Source: Tianweitania populi
GTDB taxonomy: Bacteria; Pseudomonadota; Alphaproteobacteria; Rhizobiales; Rhizobiaceae
DNA length: 64,000 bases
Direction: 5' to 3'
NCBI RefSeq assembly: GCF_014652875.1
Contig: NZ_BMZQ01000005.1
Span: 1 to 64,000 of the forward strand
Positions within the stretch are counted from its first letter, which is position 1. Each line of letters begins with the position of its first letter. Below are positions 16,258 to 24,520 of this stretch, one piece after another. Below the pieces are notes generated by a model. That model was not told where the DNA came from, made no database searches, and saw only the letters and a list, made by a program, of their open reading frames with translations. The position numbers were made by a program, and so were the translations under genes.

Positions 16258-17301
16258 ATGAACGTTCGGCAGCTCGAAGCCTTTCAGGCCACGATCGAAA
16301 CCGGCTCGGTCTCGCGCGCCGCACAGCGCCTGAATGTCAGCCAGCCCGCCGTCAGCAAGCTCCTGCGCGCCTTCTCAGAAAGCTGTGGATTTCCCTTGTT
16401 CGTGCGCAGCGGCGGCCGTCTGGTGCCGACCCAGGAAGCGCGCATGCTGGCAGGTGAAGTGGACCGCATGTTTTCAGGCACGGAGCGTGTCGCGCGCCTT
16501 GCCAAAGCCCTTAAGAACCGCGAATGGGGCGAGGTCAGCGTGGCAGCACCGGCAGCCCTCGCCACGCGCTATCTCGCCCATGCCCTTTCGCCGTTTCTAG
16601 CGTCCCAGCCCGACCTGCATTTCACGCTGAAAAGCCATCATTCTCCGCGCATTGCCGAACTGGTTGCAGCGCAACAGATCGATATTGGTTTAACCGTCGT
16701 GCCGTTCGACCATCCGCAGGTCGATGCCGAACTCATCATGCGCTTCGACATGGTCTGCGTGCTGCCGGCAGGCCACCCACTGGCGCGCAACAATGCGGTC
16801 AGCTTCGAGGATCTGCGCAGCGAGCCCTTCATTTCGCTGGCGCGCGACGATTGCTCGCTGATGACGATCGACAGCGCGTTTCGGGCACATGGCGTACAGA
16901 AGCGCACGACGATCGAAGTGCCGCTATCGGAAACGATCTGCGGCTTTGTCGCCAACGGCGTCGGCGTGTCAGTGGTGCCGCCCTTCGTCGGCCTCGATTA
17001 TGGGGAAAGCCAGCTGGTGCGCCGGCCCTTGCTGCCCGCCACGCCTATGCAGGTGTGGATGCTCACCCCCAACACCCGCCCGCCTTCACTGGCCGCACAA
17101 AAGCTCGCCGACATGATCCGGCAAGCTGTAGGAGCGTTTGACCAGCGCGAGGCGGGTGGTGGGGGAGAAGGCGCGACGAACGAACAGCCGCGCAAGCCGG
17201 TGGACCTTGCTGTGCTGCAAGCCCTTACGGCCACGCTTCCTGTCCAGACTGAAGATGTTGGCGAATTCGTGCGCGCGCTGCGCGATGCCGATCGCTATTG
17301 A
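16258..17301 (+). CDS. LysR-family transcriptional regulator
   Basis: Regulator of 347 residues. The N-terminal winged helix-turn-helix (MNVRQLEAFQATIETGSV, then SRAAQRLNVSQPAVSKLL) is followed by a LysR substrate-binding domain (PFISLARDDCSLM; FVANGVGVSVVPP). A glycine-rich stretch near residue 290 and a tail of about 45 residues extend beyond the usual end of the family. ATG 16258 places the helix-turn-helix at the normal distance; ATG 16240 overlaps the predicted operator. Divergent from the binding-protein/oxidase cluster, it very likely controls that cluster and itself. Confidence 0.88.
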   Translation: MNVRQLEAFQATIETGSVSRAAQRLNVSQPAVSKLLRAFSESCGFPLFVRSGGRLVPTQEARMLAGEVDRMFSGTERVARLAKALKNREWGEVSVAAPAALATRYLAHALSPFLASQPDLHFTLKSHHSPRIAELVAAQQIDIGLTVVPFDHPQVDAELIMRFDMVCVLPAGHPLARNNAVSFEDLRSEPFISLARDDCSLMTIDSAFRAHGVQKRTTIEVPLSETICGFVANGVGVSVVPPFVGLDYGESQLVRRPLLPATPMQVWMLTPNTRPPSLAAQKLADMIRQAVGAFDQREAGGGGEGATNEQPRKPVDLAVLQALTATLPVQTEDVGEFVRALRDADRY

Positions 17302-17359
17302 TCGGGCGCTGGTTGGCAAGCAGCAACCCGAACGCCTCCTTCAGCGACCACTCATACAC

Positions 17360-17377
17360 CTGTCATCCGGCTGACAT
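17360..17377 (+). promoter_or_regulatory. Pho box (PhoB-binding site)
   Basis: CTGTCAT (17360-17366), four bases, then CTGACAT (17371-17377): two 7-base repeats 11 bases apart, one mismatch from the CTGTCAT-N4-CTGTCAT PhoB consensus. It lies 51 bases upstream of the alkaline phosphatase ATG and in its direction, so phosphate-starvation induction is likely. Confidence 0.72.
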
Positions 17378-17428
17378 GCGCAGGCGCTAGCGAGCGGCTT
17401 GTGTCTGATCCTCACCGGAGAACCAACC

Positions 17429-19180
17429 ATGCGCGGCTTGCTCGCCCTTTTGACTGCAACGACCTGTTTGGCCACCGCCACGGTCGCCAGCGCCACCACC
17501 ATCTATCCGCTCGATCGCGCAACGATCCTTTCCGGCTCGCCATTCGACATGAAGGTCGAGTTCGACGGCGTGGTTGCTGAAGGCGATGTGACGGTCACGA
17601 TCAACGGCAAGCCGGCCAAGGACGTGCTCGGCGGCGAGATCGCGTTCATCGAAAAGGAAGCCGATGCCGATGCGTCCGCGATCCGCTTTAAGGGCGTGAC
17701 CATCGCCAAGGCCGGCTCCTATGAGATCGTCGCCAAGGCCGGCGACGAGACCAAGACCGTCACCTGGGACGTTTACGGCACGGCCGAGACCCCGAAGGCC
17801 AAGAACGTCATCTTCCTCGTCGGCGACGGCCTGTCGGTTGCCCATCGCACCGCTGCCCGCATCATGTCGCACGGCATGACCGAGGGCAAGGCAAACGGCC
17901 GCCTCGCCATGGACGACCTCGACCGTATGGCCTTTATCGGCACGTCTTCCACCGAAGCGATCGCCACCGACAGCGCCAACACGATGTCGGCCTACATGAC
18001 CGGCCATAAGACGGCCGTGAACGCGATCGGCGTTTATGCCGACCGCACGAAGGATTCCATGGACGACCCGAAGGTCGAGACCATGGCCGAGGCGCTGCGC
18101 CGCCAGACAAACAAGGCGATCGGCATCGTCACGACCTCGGAACTGCAGGACGCGACCCCGGCAGCCGTGGCCTCCCACACCCGCAAGCGCGGCGACAAGG
18201 CCGAAATCAATCAGATGATGTTCGATGTAAAGCCCGACGTCATCCTGGGCGGCGGTTCCGCCTACTTCCTGCCGCAGGCCACGCCGGGCTCGAAGCGCAA
18301 GGACGACAAGGACTTCGTCAAGATGTACCAGGACGCCGGTTACACGCTGGCGACCAACAAGGAAGAGCTCGAAAAGGCAACCGGCACCAATACCGGCAAG
18401 ATCCTCGGCCTGTTCCACACCGGCAACATGGATTCCACGCTCGACCGCGAGTTCCTGAAGAAGGGCACGGTCGGCAAGTTCCCGAACCAGCCAGGCCTGG
18501 AAGAGATGACCAAGGTCGCGATCGACCAGCTGTCGAAGAACCAGGACGGCTTCTTCCTGATGGTGGAAGGCGCCAATATCGACAAGATGTCCCATCCGCT
18601 GGATTGGGATCGCGCGGTGATGGACACGATCGAGTTCGACAAGGCCATCCGCGTGGCGATGGACTTCGCCAAGAGCAACCCGGACACGATGATCGTCGTC
18701 ACGGGCGACCATACGCATGGCGTTTCCATCATCGGCACGGTCGATGACGAGAAGGAAGGCACGGACATGCGCGAAAAGGTCGGCACCTACGCCGATGCCG
18801 GCTTCCCGAACTACACGGACGAGAACGGCGACGGCTATCCCGACAAGATCGACGTATCGCGCCGCCTGTTCCTGGCCGCCAACAACGGTCCGGATCATTA
18901 CGAGACCTTCCGTCCGAAGCTCGACGGCCCGTTCGTTCCGGCGATCCAGAACGAGCAGAAGCAGTATATCGCCAACGAGCAGTACAAGGATGTTCCGGGC
19001 GCCGTTCTCGTGCAGGGCAACATCCCGCGCGATGGCGACACCGGCGTTCATGCCGTGGACGACGTCGTGCTGCAGTCGAACGGCCCGGGCTCGGAAGGCT
19101 TCAAGGGCTATATGGAACAGAGCGACGTTTACCGCGTGCTGGCCGACGCCTTTGCCTTGGGCACCAAGCAGGCCAAGTAA
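17429..19180 (+). CDS. alkaline phosphatase (PhoA superfamily), exported
   Basis: Periplasmic metal-dependent phosphomonoesterase of 583 residues. It has a signal peptide to about residue 22, then an extra N-terminal domain of about 100 residues (Ig-like from its strand pattern). The catalytic core follows: metal Asp in VGDGLS, nucleophile Ser182 in ATDSANT, metal ligands in IDKMSH (Asp385, His389) and GDHTHG (Asp427, His428). An EF-hand-like loop DENGDGYPD (464-472) suggests a calcium site. ATG 17429 starts the signal peptide; a frame from 17399 adds only 10 residues. A Pho box precedes it and a terminator hairpin follows. It is likely used for phosphate scavenging. Confidence 0.92.
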   Translation: MRGLLALLTATTCLATATVASATTIYPLDRATILSGSPFDMKVEFDGVVAEGDVTVTINGKPAKDVLGGEIAFIEKEADADASAIRFKGVTIAKAGSYEIVAKAGDETKTVTWDVYGTAETPKAKNVIFLVGDGLSVAHRTAARIMSHGMTEGKANGRLAMDDLDRMAFIGTSSTEAIATDSANTMSAYMTGHKTAVNAIGVYADRTKDSMDDPKVETMAEALRRQTNKAIGIVTTSELQDATPAAVASHTRKRGDKAEINQMMFDVKPDVILGGGSAYFLPQATPGSKRKDDKDFVKMYQDAGYTLATNKEELEKATGTNTGKILGLFHTGNMDSTLDREFLKKGTVGKFPNQPGLEEMTKVAIDQLSKNQDGFFLMVEGANIDKMSHPLDWDRAVMDTIEFDKAIRVAMDFAKSNPDTMIVVTGDHTHGVSIIGTVDDEKEGTDMREKVGTYADAGFPNYTDENGDGYPDKIDVSRRLFLAANNGPDHYETFRPKLDGPFVPAIQNEQKQYIANEQYKDVPGAVLVQGNIPRDGDTGVHAVDDVVLQSNGPGSEGFKGYMEQSDVYRVLADAFALGTKQAK

Positions 19181-19203
19181 AAGCGGTCAAATCTGACCCA
19201 AGC

Positions 19204-19242
19204 GGGAGCCCGGGCGACAAGTCCGGGTTCCCTTCGCCTTTT
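19204..19242 (+). terminator. terminator hairpin after alkaline phosphatase
   Basis: GGGAGCCCGG (19204-19213) pairs with CCGGGTTCCC (19223-19232): ten base pairs with one G-U, a nine-base loop, then TTCGCCTTTT. The weak U-run suggests partial read-through into the downstream Tat/ABC genes. Confidence 0.65.
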
Positions 19243-19265
19243 CCGACTGACACCGGGGTCATGCC

Positions 19266-19739
19266 GTGACCATGGACGCTTCTTCCTTCATTCGCATCAG
19301 CCGCCGTCACGCGCTCGGGCTCATCGGGGGCGTCGCCCTGATGCTGCCGGCGCGACAGGCGCTCGCGGCTCCATCGAGCCTCACCTTTGATCAAATGTAT
19401 GGCTCGGTGGGCGTGCTCGGCCTCACATTCTCCGACAAGCTGAATAGCCTTCAGGACAAGCCCGTTTCCATGCAGGGCTTCATGGCGCCGCCGCTGAAGG
19501 CCGAGGCCAACTTCTTCGTTCTGACCGAAATTCCGATGGCGCTTTGCCCCTTCTGCTCGTCGGATGCGGACTGGCCGGACAACATTGTCGTGGTTTATCT
19601 GAAGGAAGCCCAGACCTTCGAACAGGCAAACGCCACGATCGAGGTCACCGGCAAACTCGAAGTCGGTTCCTGGACCGATCCCGACACCGGCTTCGTCAGC
19701 CTGGTGCGGATCGTCGACGCCGCGTTCGAGACGGTCTGA
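19266..19739 (+). CDS. Tat-exported DUF3299-like periplasmic protein
   Basis: Protein of 157 residues with a twin-arginine signal (SRRHALGLIGG, cleavage near ALAAP). The body has GFMAPP, a FVLTEIPMALCPFC segment with a CPFC pair, and WPDNIVVVYL, resembling DUF3299 proteins. GTG 19266 or ATG 19272 could start it. The ATPase and FtsX-type permease genes follow within 3 bases, so it is probably a periplasmic partner of that ABC system. A similar three-part arrangement is known from a zinc-starvation operon of Pseudomonas aeruginosa (PA4063-PA4066). A metal-linked role is inferred, not shown. Confidence 0.75.
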   Translation: MTMDASSFIRISRRHALGLIGGVALMLPARQALAAPSSLTFDQMYGSVGVLGLTFSDKLNSLQDKPVSMQGFMAPPLKAEANFFVLTEIPMALCPFCSSDADWPDNIVVVYLKEAQTFEQANATIEVTGKLEVGSWTDPDTGFVSLVRIVDAAFETV

Positions 19740-19742
19740 TCC

Positions 19743-20441
19743 ATGCTGCCGCTTGTTGTCGAAGCGCTCGACGTGCGCTTTCCCGGTTTGGCACTGCCTG
19801 CCTTGGACATCCCCACCCTCCAGCTCAAGGCCGGCGAACGCCTTGCGCTGACCGGTCCATCGGGCTCCGGCAAGACGACCCTCATCAACATCCTGACCGG
19901 CCTTGAGCGCGTGCCGCATAACCGTGCCGCGAAGTCATCGGTGCGTTGGGGGGATACGGACCTCGCCAGTTTATCCGAGCGCCGCCGCGATCAATGGCGC
20001 GCCGCCAATGTCGGCTTGGTCATGCAGGACTTCCACCTCTTTCCCGGCCTGTCGGCGCTCGAAAACGTGTTGCTGCCGCAGCGCCTGGCGCATCTGAGAT
20101 TGCCGGCCGGAATGTACGACGATGCCTTGCGCCTGTTGAGCCAGGTCGGCATCGAACGGCTCGATCAGGCGGTCGAAACCCTATCGCGCGGGCAGATGCA
20201 GCGTGTCGCGGTAGCGCGCGCGCTGCTTGGCCGGCCGGGCCTCATCGTGGCCGACGAGCCGACCGCCAGCCTCGATGCGCAATCGGGTGCCGCCGTCGCC
20301 GAACTCCTGCTCGACCTCGCCGCCGAGATCGGCGCGACCCTGATCGTCGCCAGCCACGACCACCGTCTGGTGGACCGCCTCGACCGCGTGCTGCGGCTGG
20401 AAGGCGGACGGGTGGTGCAGCCGGAGCTTGCAGCCGCATGA
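19743..20441 (+). CDS. LolD/MacB-type ABC transporter ATPase
   Basis: Cytoplasmic ATPase of 232 residues. It has Walker A GPSGSGKTT (near residue 40), Q-loop VMQDFHLFPGL, a degenerate signature LSRGQMQR (usual LSGGQ), Walker B LIVADEPTASLD and the switch His in VASHDHR. This is the class that works with FtsX/MacB-type permeases, driving mechanical or extraction work across the inner membrane rather than classical import. Its stop overlaps the permease start by 4 bases, so the two are translationally coupled. Confidence 0.9.
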   Translation: MLPLVVEALDVRFPGLALPALDIPTLQLKAGERLALTGPSGSGKTTLINILTGLERVPHNRAAKSSVRWGDTDLASLSERRRDQWRAANVGLVMQDFHLFPGLSALENVLLPQRLAHLRLPAGMYDDALRLLSQVGIERLDQAVETLSRGQMQRVAVARALLGRPGLIVADEPTASLDAQSGAAVAELLLDLAAEIGATLIVASHDHRLVDRLDRVLRLEGGRVVQPELAAA

Positions 20442-21712
20442 TCCGCTTCATCGCCGCCGACCTGCGCCGCCACTGGATCGGCGTTCTGATCGTCATGCTG
20501 CTGATTGCGCTGGCCACCGCACTCGGTGTCGCCGTCACCTTGCAGGAACGCGCTTTGCGTCTCGGTAGCGCCCGCGCAGCGTCGGCCTTCGACCTCGTGA
20601 TCGGCGCGGCCGGCAGCGAAACGCAGCTGATCCTGTCTTCCGTGTTTCTCCAGCCGGCACCCCTCCCCCTCGTGCCCGGTCAGGTTCTGGCCGAGTTGAA
20701 CGCCGATCCGCGCGTCGCCTGGGCGGCACCCGTCGGCTTCGGCGATTTCGTTGCGGGCTATCCGATCATCGGCACCACACAGGCGGTGCTGGATGGTTTG
20801 AGCGGCGTTGCGGACGGCGAAAGCTTCAGCCATCTGGGCGATGCCGTGATCGGCTCGTCCGTGCGCCGCAAGATCGGCGACCGCTTTCATCCCTTCCACG
20901 GCACGGTCGGCGAAGCCGGGCATGTGCATGACGATGTGGACTATGAAGTCGTCGGCCGTATGAAGCCGACAGGCACGCCCTGGGACCGCGCCATCCTTGT
21001 GCCGATCGAAGCGGTGTGGGCGGTGCATGAGCATCATGATCATGAGGAAACCGCGCCGGCGGCTGCAGCCGGCGAGACTCCCGAGGAACAACACCACAAT
21101 CATGCCGGCCACGATCATGATCACCACGGCCCCTTCGCAGCCCTGGTCGACCGCCACGCCGCCAGCACGAGCAACAATCCCGGCGTGCCGGCCATCGTGG
21201 TGAAGCCGAAATCGATCGCCGACGCCTATAATCTGCGCCAGCAATATCGCCGCGAGACGACCGTCGCCGTGTTTCCCGGCGAGGTGCTGACGCGCCTTTA
21301 CGGCACGCTCGGCGATGCGCGCCAGATCCTGAGCGCGGTGTCGCTCGGTGCGCAGGCGCTGGTTGCGGCGTCGATCCTGCTGGTGATCGCCGTGCATGTG
21401 TTGCAGCGCCGCCGCCAGATCGGCGCGCTGCGCGCCTTCGGGGCACCGCGCGGCGTGGTTTTCACGATCGTTTGGCTGGAAGCCTTCGCCATGCTCGCCG
21501 CCGGCGTTCTTGCCGGCTTCGCGATCGGCTATGCCGCGGTTCGTGCCCTGTCGGCCCGCCTCGCTGAAGCCAGCGGTGTCGCCATGCCGGTCGAGTTCCG
21601 CAGCACGGATCTCGGCACGCTCGGCCTGCTGTTCGTTGCCGTGGCGATCGTGACGCTGATCCCCGCCTTGCTCGCTTACCGCCAATCGCCCGCGCAGGCG
21701 CTCAGGAGCTAG
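20438..21712 (+). CDS. FtsX/MacB-type ABC permease with His-rich periplasmic loop
   Basis: Inner-membrane protein of 424 residues: one N-terminal span (about 13-33), a large periplasmic domain, and three C-terminal spans (about 300-415), the FtsX/LolC topology. The periplasmic domain carries 11 histidines between residues 197 and 230, in the clusters HEHHDH, HHNH and HDHDHH, which look like a metal-binding (zinc or nickel) loop. The ATG overlaps the ATPase stop. Together with the Tat-exported protein this suggests metal-dependent envelope work, possibly supply or recovery of zinc. The cargo is not known. Confidence 0.87.
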   Translation: MIRFIAADLRRHWIGVLIVMLLIALATALGVAVTLQERALRLGSARAASAFDLVIGAAGSETQLILSSVFLQPAPLPLVPGQVLAELNADPRVAWAAPVGFGDFVAGYPIIGTTQAVLDGLSGVADGESFSHLGDAVIGSSVRRKIGDRFHPFHGTVGEAGHVHDDVDYEVVGRMKPTGTPWDRAILVPIEAVWAVHEHHDHEETAPAAAAGETPEEQHHNHAGHDHDHHGPFAALVDRHAASTSNNPGVPAIVVKPKSIADAYNLRQQYRRETTVAVFPGEVLTRLYGTLGDARQILSAVSLGAQALVAASILLVIAVHVLQRRRQIGALRAFGAPRGVVFTIVWLEAFAMLAAGVLAGFAIGYAAVRALSARLAEASGVAMPVEFRSTDLGTLGLLFVAVAIVTLIPALLAYRQSPAQALRS

Positions 21713-21715
21713 ACG

Positions 21716-22939
21716 CTATTTGCGCAGCACATAATCCTTTAGCGTAAAGCCGGGGCTTGCGACCGCATCGGCACTTGGCCGAGCTAGCTCCGAGCCGAAC
21801 AGCTTGCGCGCGGCCATATGGTTGCCGGCATGGTTAGCGGTTTCCACCGCGGCCAGCTGCCCGTCGCGGAAGGCGAACACCGACAGGCCCTTGTCGTCAC
21901 GCTGTTCGATAAAGATGTCGCTGCCTGTTCCCAGACCCGCGATCTGCAGCTTCAACGGACCCTGATCCGACCAGAACCATGGAACGGCATCGTAAGGAAC
22001 GCGCTCCTGGCTGGTGATGAGCGCCGCCAGCGCACGCGCCTGATCCGTCGCATTCTGCACAGATTCCAGCCGCAGCCGCGAGGCCAGCGCTTTGTCCGGG
22101 AAGTTGGCGCAATCGCCGATCGCGTAGATGTGGGGATCGCTCGTCGCCAGATGTTCGTCCACCACGATGCCGTTCTCGACAGCAAGCCCCGCATGGCGGG
22201 CGAGCTGATCGTTAGGGATGACGCCGATGCCGGCCACCACGAGATCTGTCTGGAGCCGGTCCCCATTGGTGGTGACGACATGGGTCACGTGACCGTCCTT
22301 GCCCTCCAGATGCGCAATGCCGGTCTCCAACAGGAATTGCACGCCGCTTTGCTCATGCGCCTGCTGGAAATAGATGGAGATCGCGGGGCTGACGGCGCGC
22401 GCCATGATGCGCGGCGCGAGGTCGAGAACCTTGACGTCGAAGCCGAAATGCCGCGCGCCCGCTGCGAATTCCAGGCCGATAAAACCGGCGCCGATCACCA
22501 GCGGCTGATGCCTCTCGTCTTCCAGCGCGCGCTTGAGACGATCGGCATCCGCGCGCGTCGCCAGTCCGTGCACGCCCTGCAGCGTGCCGCCCTCGACCGG
22601 CAACTCGCGACGCCGCGCGCCTGTTGCCAGCACCAGCGTGTCATAGGCGACCGGGGCATGACCCTCGACATGAACGCGCTGTGTTTGCCGGTCGATGCTC
22701 GTTGCCGTTCCGTCGATGCGCTCGATGCTTTGCTCGTCGAAGAAGCTGTCCGGCCGGAAAGTCAGACCCGAGGCATCGAGTTTGCCCATCAGGTAGGCTT
22801 TCGACAACGGCGGCCGCTGATAGGGCGCGCCGCCTTCGTCGCCGATCAGAGTGACACGGCCGCTGAAGCCGTTCTGCCTAAGCAAATGCGCAAGGTTGAA
22901 ACCGGCATGGCCGGCGCCGATGATCACAACGGAAGACAT
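21716..22939 (-). CDS. FAD/NAD ferredoxin (rubredoxin-type) reductase
   Basis: Flavoprotein of 407 residues of the oxygenase-coupled ferredoxin reductase family. It has N-terminal FAD motif IIGAGHAGFNLA, second dinucleotide motif VIGAGFIGLEFA, AIGDCANFP, and a C-terminal reductase domain with PWFWSDQG. It has the same architecture as the MocF-like protein at 1350-2585, though the two clearly differ in sequence. ATG 22939 is preferred; TTG 22948 adds three residues. No ferredoxin or oxygenase gene is adjacent: it is convergent with the ABC permease and next to the SDR gene. Its redox partner is unknown. Confidence 0.87.
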   Translation of the reverse strand: MSSVVIIGAGHAGFNLAHLLRQNGFSGRVTLIGDEGGAPYQRPPLSKAYLMGKLDASGLTFRPDSFFDEQSIERIDGTATSIDRQTQRVHVEGHAPVAYDTLVLATGARRRELPVEGGTLQGVHGLATRADADRLKRALEDERHQPLVIGAGFIGLEFAAGARHFGFDVKVLDLAPRIMARAVSPAISIYFQQAHEQSGVQFLLETGIAHLEGKDGHVTHVVTTNGDRLQTDLVVAGIGVIPNDQLARHAGLAVENGIVVDEHLATSDPHIYAIGDCANFPDKALASRLRLESVQNATDQARALAALITSQERVPYDAVPWFWSDQGPLKLQIAGLGTGSDIFIEQRDDKGLSVFAFRDGQLAAVETANHAGNHMAARKLFGSELARPSADAVASPGFTLKDYVLRK

Positions 22940-23045
22940 AAGCGGCAAGCACCTGAAGAAACGCTGATCGGCCCGTTAGAGGGGCGGCAACGTTCATAAG
23001 CCACGCCTGATGGTCAAGCAACGCGCTGTTGCCGGATGATGGCCG

Positions 23046-23777
23046 TCAGGTCAGCCCGCCATCCGCAAGGATCGTGCGGCCGGTGATCCAGCGCGCATCG
23101 TCGGACGCCAGGAAAGCCACGATGCCCGCAATGTCATCAGGCTGGCCGATGCGGCCGAGCGGCGTTGTGGCGCGGATTTGCTCGCCGCGCTCGGCGATGA
23201 TCTTCGTGGTCATGTCGGTTTCGATCACCCCAGGCGCCACCGCATTGACCGTGATGCCGCGCGATCCAAGCTCCTTGGCAAAGCCATGCACCAGCGCCTG
23301 AACGGCAGCCTTGGACGCAGCATAGACCGTGCTGGTCGGGATCGGGCTGAAGGCCAGGCGCGACGACACCTGGATGATCCGCCCGCCCTCCTGCATCACC
23401 GCAGCCGCAGCCTTGGTCAGCATGATCGCGCCGGTGACGTTGGTGTCGAACATCGTGCGGATATAGGCCTCATCCACCGCGTCCAGCGAACGGTAGGGTC
23501 CGATGCCTGCGGTGTTTACGAGAACGTCCAACTGACCGAAGCGCTCGACTGTTTCTGCCACCATCCGCGCGGGATCGCCGTCACGCCCGACATCGCCTTG
23601 AACGGCGAGGGCCTGGCCACCCGCAGCCTCAATGTCGCGCACGATTGCCTCGGCTTCCGCCGATGAGTTGCGGTAGCCGACGGCAATTGCCATCCCGTCC
23701 TTCGCAAGTCGGCGCGCAACGGCGGTGCCGATGCCGCGCGATCCGCCTGCAACGAGCGCAACCTTTCCTTTGTCCAT
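23046..23777 (-). CDS. short-chain dehydrogenase/reductase (SDR)
   Basis: NAD(P)-dependent classical SDR of 243 residues. It has cofactor motif GGSRGIG, NTAG motif, catalytic Ser (VSSRLAF) and the YAASK Tyr/Lys pair, then VAPGVIETDM and a C-terminal GRTILADGGLT like FabG. It follows the flavodoxin-fold reductase gene by 11 bases and is the last gene of the TRAP-associated operon. It probably oxidises or reduces a hydroxy/keto intermediate of that pathway; the substrate is not readable. Confidence 0.88.
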   Translation of the reverse strand: MDKGKVALVAGGSRGIGTAVARRLAKDGMAIAVGYRNSSAEAEAIVRDIEAAGGQALAVQGDVGRDGDPARMVAETVERFGQLDVLVNTAGIGPYRSLDAVDEAYIRTMFDTNVTGAIMLTKAAAAVMQEGGRIIQVSSRLAFSPIPTSTVYAASKAAVQALVHGFAKELGSRGITVNAVAPGVIETDMTTKIIAERGEQIRATTPLGRIGQPDDIAGIVAFLASDDARWITGRTILADGGLT

Positions 23778-23788
23778 GGTGCCCTCTC

Positions 23789-24520
23789 CTATCGCTGTTG
23801 CTTCCAGGCGCCGTCCGGCACGAGGTCGAGCGGGTTGGTGATCGTGAGGCTGCGGTCCACCGGCTTGGCGGCGGCGGCCAGAACGCGTTGCTCCAATTCA
23901 TCGAGGTAGGCCAACCGCCCCGCATGGTCGGTGCGCGGCGCGCCGTAAGCAACGAAGGGCTCTTCGAGTTCGTAGCCCATATATTCGAGCCCAAGATGCT
24001 GCAGCTGCCACAGCACCTGGCTTTGAAGATCGCCATAAGCATTGCTCGCGCCGAACCGCGCCGTGGTGCCGCCCGAGGTCATCGACACCATCGCCCGCCG
24101 ACCGCGAAACACGCCGGTTTCGTAGCGCAAGCCATCAGCATAGCCGAAGCCATAGGCGAGGACACGTTCGCCCCAGCCCTTGATGATTGCTGGGGGTCCA
24201 CCCCACCACAGCGGGAATTGGAACAGGATGAGATCCGCATTCGCCACCCGCTCTTGTTCGCGAGCGATGTCTGGCGCGAAAGTGTCGTGGCGGGCCGCAT
24301 GCGCCTGCTCGGTCTGGTAGTGGAAGATGGCGGGATCGGCGACGCTGGTGAAATCGTGCCGGCCGGCAAGCGGATTGAAGCCCTCCGCATAAAGATCCGA
24401 CACGACAACCCTGTGCCCGGCTCTCTCCAACGCCGCCCGTGCACGATCGCGCAGCGCTGCGTTGAAGGAAGCGGGCTCGGGATGGGCGTAGACGATCAGG
24501 ACGTTCTTGCCAGCCGCCAC
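23789..24520 (-). CDS. flavodoxin-fold NAD(P)H:quinone reductase
   Basis: Soluble flavoprotein of 243 residues in the NQO1/MdaB/KefF family (Flavodoxin_2). It has the N-terminal VLIVYAHPEPASFNAAL motif that binds FMN/FAD phosphate and the family hallmark FQFPLWWGGPPAIIKGW. The length fits a two-electron quinone or azo reductase. GTG 24520 shares one base with the stop of the BKACE gene, indicating tight coupling. In this operon it could recycle a quinone or relieve electrophile stress during catabolism. Confidence 0.87.
   Translation of the reverse strand: MAAGKNVLIVYAHPEPASFNAALRDRARAALERAGHRVVVSDLYAEGFNPLAGRHDFTSVADPAIFHYQTEQAHAARHDTFAPDIAREQERVANADLILFQFPLWWGGPPAIIKGWGERVLAYGFGYADGLRYETGVFRGRRAMVSMTSGGTTARFGASNAYGDLQSQVLWQLQHLGLEYMGYELEEPFVAYGAPRTDHAGRLAYLDELEQRVLAAAAKPVDRSLTITNPLDLVPDGAWKQQR

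Noticed and set aside
17387-19051. Long minus-strand open frame of 554 codons opposite the alkaline phosphatase gene
   Set aside because: It mirrors a real, motif-rich gene in high-GC DNA, has no recognisable domain, and its composition (Val/Gly/Asp/Arg-rich) is typical of antisense frames.
20165-21685. Minus-strand open frame of 506 codons opposite the LolD/FtsX genes
   Set aside because: Antisense shadow: repeated His/Arg/Gly runs derive from the real genes and no domain is visible.
1350-22939. The two ferredoxin reductases (1350-2585 and 21716-22939) as a recent duplication
   Set aside because: They share only family motifs, and the rest differs widely, so they look like separate acquisitions or old paralogues.
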